Positions 19,888 to 21,892 of a stretch of DNA of 21,892 nucleotides are shown piece after piece. The stretch's first letter is position 1. Every line of letters begins with the position of its first letter. Under the pieces are notes generated by a model. The model was not told the origin of the DNA, searched no databases, and saw nothing but the letters and a program-made list of their open reading frames with translations. The stretch covers positions 1 to 21,892 of the forward strand of contig JAICUS010000025.1 of NCBI GenBank assembly GCA_025935735.1, written 5' to 3'. A program made the translations under genes and the position numbers. The stretch comes from Solirubrobacteraceae bacterium. Lineage in GTDB: Bacteria; Actinomycetota; Thermoleophilia; Solirubrobacterales; Solirubrobacteraceae.

Positions 19888-21829
19888 TTCCGCAGTTGGT
19901 GGGCGCATAGATCGGCGGTAATCCCGCATGGTTGCTGGGGTTCGGGGACTTTGTGCGGCTTGTGCGTGTGTGCCCACGGGCGGCGAGCCCGGCGGCGGGC
20001 CGTTCAGGCGGGTTGGAGGGCGGTGATCCGCGGCGGCGGCGCGATGCCGGTCGCGGCCAGGAGCTCGCGTTGGGTGTTGGTGAGCTCGGTGGTCTGCGCG
20101 ACGGTGCCGGTGGGGCCGGTGAGGGTGACCAGGTGCAGGCGCCCGAGTTCAAGCGCGATCCGCCGCCAACTCTGGCCGGTCTGGCGCTCGGCGACGCGGA
20201 TCAGCAGCAGCGCGAGCCAGGACAGCAGGACGTGCGCGCGGATGCGGTGCTCGAGGCGATGAAACACGGGCCGCAGCTCGATCGTGGTCTTCAGATCGCG
20301 AAAGCCGCGTTCGGCTTCGAGCAGGTTTTTGTAGCCGAGTGCGACGTCTTCGGCCGAGAGGTCGGGGTCTGAGGTGGAGAGCAAAAACTTGCCGTCCAGG
20401 CGCTGTTCGGCCTTGATCTTGGCGCGGTCGATGCGCAGCCGTCCGCTCGTGGTCTGGCGCAGGTAGCGCCCGAGCGCGGGGTGGTCTCTGAGCGCGCACT
20501 CGGCGCGCGTGTGCGCGTCGGCGGCCTTCTTGCTCTTGGCTTTCGCGCGCTGGCTCTCGATCCGCTCAAGCTCGGTCTGCAGGCGGAGGATCGTCTCGTC
20601 GCGTTGGCTGCGCTCGCGGTCGGCCTCGGCGGGGTTGTGGCAGATGATGAAGCGCTTGGCCGCATCGCCCTTCCCGACGCGGACTTCCTTGACCCTGAGG
20701 TTGTCGCGGACGGTCTGGTAGCGACCCTGGCGCGCCAGCGCGGCCTGCGCGTCGGGTGAGCCGTCGCGCATCCGCTCGCCGGCGATCCAGTGCCCGCCCG
20801 CCCGGGTGAGATAGCGCAGGTTCTCATCGCTGGAGAAGCCACGATCAACGACCGTCACCACCCGGCCGAGGCGCCAGCCGCGCAGGCCATCCTTGACCTC
20901 GGTGATGACCGACATGTCGTTGGTGTTGCCGGGCCAGCACCAGACCCGGACGGGGATCCCCTCGCGCGTGACGGCGAGGCCGATCACGATCTGCGGCAGA
21001 TCGGGCCGGTGATCCTTGGAGTGGCCGAACACGCGGAACGCGCCCTCGCCGGTCTCGGGCTCGTCGCGCTCGAAGTACGTGCTCGTGGTGTCAAAGAACA
21101 ACAGGTCGACCTCGAGGTTCAACAGATCAGCGCAGGCGAAGAACACCGCCTCCTGGACCTTGGCCTGCGCGTCAGCCTGCACCAGCAGATCCATCGCGCG
21201 GTAGGCCTGGTCCTCATCCATCCCCGCAAGACCCGGGACGTGCACGTCCTCAGACGCCCACTCGGCCGCGGCCAGCTTGGAGCCCGGATCCAACGCCCGG
21301 TTGGCCACCAGCGCGAACAACACCCGCTCCACATCCGTGCTGAAGCGCCGCGCCCCGAGTACCCCGCCCAGCGCGCGGTCGACCCCGAGCGCCCGCCAGA
21401 GCCCGTCGAGCAGCCACACCCCGCCCAACGGCCGCGACCCTGTGACGTCGAACTCGCCCGGCGCCCCCGGCAGCGGCATCCCAGCGCCGTCGCCGTCGGT
21501 AAAGCGCGTGATCGACGCCGCCAGCCGCCGCAGCCCGTCGAGGTCAAGCTGATCCTCGCGGCCAAGATTCAACAGCACCTCGGCCCGCGTGACGCCGCCG
21601 ACGCGGCGGTTGTGCGCCAGCTGCACATAGCGAACCACAGAGCCATCCTTGCGCCGCCGCTGCGTCGCCCGCAAGTACATGCCCACATCACAGCACCAAC
21701 AGCAGACAACCACAACCCGCACCGGCAAAACCGTGTGCCCACACTTCCGGACCTACGCCCGACACGATTCGGCTCTACAGAGCCAAATCAGACCGCAAAA
21801 TCACCCGCGAATGCCCTCCAACTGCGGAA
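19888..21829 (-). mobile_element. Complete IS1634-like insertion sequence (about 1.94 kb)
   Basis: The left end reads TTCCGCAGTTGGTGGGC (19888-19904). The right end, read on the minus strand from 21829, is TTCCGCAGTTGGAGGGC (to 21813). They match at 16 of 17 positions as terminal inverted repeats. Between them is one transposase gene of full family length, with about 100-150 bp of untranslated sequence on each side. The length fits IS1634-group elements of the IS4 superfamily. I see no convincing target-site duplication: the outer flanks share only a short CCCG. It lies against the truncated LuxR-type gene. Confidence 0.78.
20004..21680 (-). CDS. IS1634-family (IS4 superfamily) transposase
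   Basis: A 558-residue DDE transposase that appears intact. The start MYLRATQRRRKDGSVVRYVQ is typical of the family, so I chose the ATG at 21680 over an upstream GTG at 21728. The first catalytic Asp (about 197) is in LLFFDTTSTYFE, the second (about 279) in VVTVVDRGFSSDENL, and the Glu (about 457) in EAERGFRDLKTTIELRP, followed by HRLEHRIRAHVLLSWLALLL. A basic, charged insertion (QRAKAKSKKAADAHTRAEC) sits between the second Asp and the Glu, as in relatives. There is no frameshift or internal stop. The element could still be mobile. Confidence 0.92.
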   Translation of the reverse strand: MYLRATQRRRKDGSVVRYVQLAHNRRVGGVTRAEVLLNLGREDQLDLDGLRRLAASITRFTDGDGAGMPLPGAPGEFDVTGSRPLGGVWLLDGLWRALGVDRALGGVLGARRFSTDVERVLFALVANRALDPGSKLAAAEWASEDVHVPGLAGMDEDQAYRAMDLLVQADAQAKVQEAVFFACADLLNLEVDLLFFDTTSTYFERDEPETGEGAFRVFGHSKDHRPDLPQIVIGLAVTREGIPVRVWCWPGNTNDMSVITEVKDGLRGWRLGRVVTVVDRGFSSDENLRYLTRAGGHWIAGERMRDGSPDAQAALARQGRYQTVRDNLRVKEVRVGKGDAAKRFIICHNPAEADRERSQRDETILRLQTELERIESQRAKAKSKKAADAHTRAECALRDHPALGRYLRQTTSGRLRIDRAKIKAEQRLDGKFLLSTSDPDLSAEDVALGYKNLLEAERGFRDLKTTIELRPVFHRLEHRIRAHVLLSWLALLLIRVAERQTGQSWRRIALELGRLHLVTLTGPTGTVAQTTELTNTQRELLAATGIAPPPRITALQPA

Positions 21830-21892
21830 CCCCGGTGTCCGTACCACGCGCGAGCGCGCCACCGGCAGCGCGAAGTGCAGTCCGGCGGACCC
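21830..21892. other. Flank to the right of the insertion sequence
   Basis: Sixty-three bases beyond the right inverted repeat. If the IS had simply inserted into the LuxR-type gene, the minus strand here should continue that gene. One frame (SAGLHFALPVARSRVVRTPG) is open but too short and not clearly family-like, so I cannot confirm it. Confidence 0.3.

Noticed and set aside
20004..20152. N-terminal extension of the LuxR-type frame into the insertion sequence
   Set aside because: These residues come from reading the transposase 3' end in another frame; the native regulator sequence starts only after the inverted repeat at 19888.
1..21892. CRISPR arrays, tRNA or rRNA genes, prophage structural genes
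   Set aside because: No regularly spaced short repeats, no cloverleaf with a T-loop and no conserved rRNA segment were found on reading; the repeats present are dispersed, not clustered.

Overview
The window is very GC-rich DNA with strong G/C preference at third codon positions, many GTG starts, short or absent leaders, and gene families typical of high-GC Gram-positive bacteria. The tyrosine-recombinase type, the GYD-domain protein and the large LuxR (LAL-type) regulator suggest a soil actinobacterium, perhaps of the Thermoleophilia/Solirubrobacterales group. That placement is an inference; no rRNA or tRNA gene is present.

Layout. (1) 1-830: a ribbon-helix-helix antitoxin-like gene cut by the left edge, then a mosaic with a small membrane-protein gene, an 87-bp dispersed repeat and two copies of a short boundary motif. 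(2) 833-8124: an intact sugar uptake and use locus. A GntR/UTRA regulator is divergent from a tightly packed six-gene operon: GH4 glycosidase, PfkB kinase, lipoprotein sugar-binding protein, two CUT1 permeases and a MalK/UgpC-type ATPase. Two ATCTGGTA repeats one helical turn apart lie inside the operon promoter and are the likely operator. (3) 8296-9194: a decayed tyrosine-recombinase element. (4) 9332-10421: a GYD-domain gene and a broken membrane-protein gene. (5) 10393-13540: an ABC-exporter pair, an ECF-like sigma factor, and its downstream gene cut after about 22 codons by the second 87-bp repeat copy. (6) 13591-14730: wreckage, comprising a doubly frameshifted DUF2283 gene and a truncated ISL3 transposase. 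(7) 14852-18720: intact accessory genes (lipoprotein serine hydrolase, divergent MarR regulator and cupin, RibD-C/DHFR-like reductase) separated by two long gene-poor stretches, one with a cluster of perfect hairpins. (8) 18924-21892: an IS481-type transposase relic, the C-terminal part of a LAL regulator, and a complete IS1634-like insertion sequence at the point where that regulator is cut.

How it works together. The only complete pathway-scale system is the ABC-GH4-PfkB sugar operon. It pairs a transporter class that delivers unphosphorylated sugar with a glycosidase family whose closest characterised members usually act on 6-phosphosugars, so the co-encoded kinase may act before the glycosidase. 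The rest records repeated mobile-element activity. A 20-bp motif (CGTCGAGAAGAAGCACATTG and variants) recurs six times, mostly where gene or IS remnants stop, and may be the end of an undescribed small mobile element.
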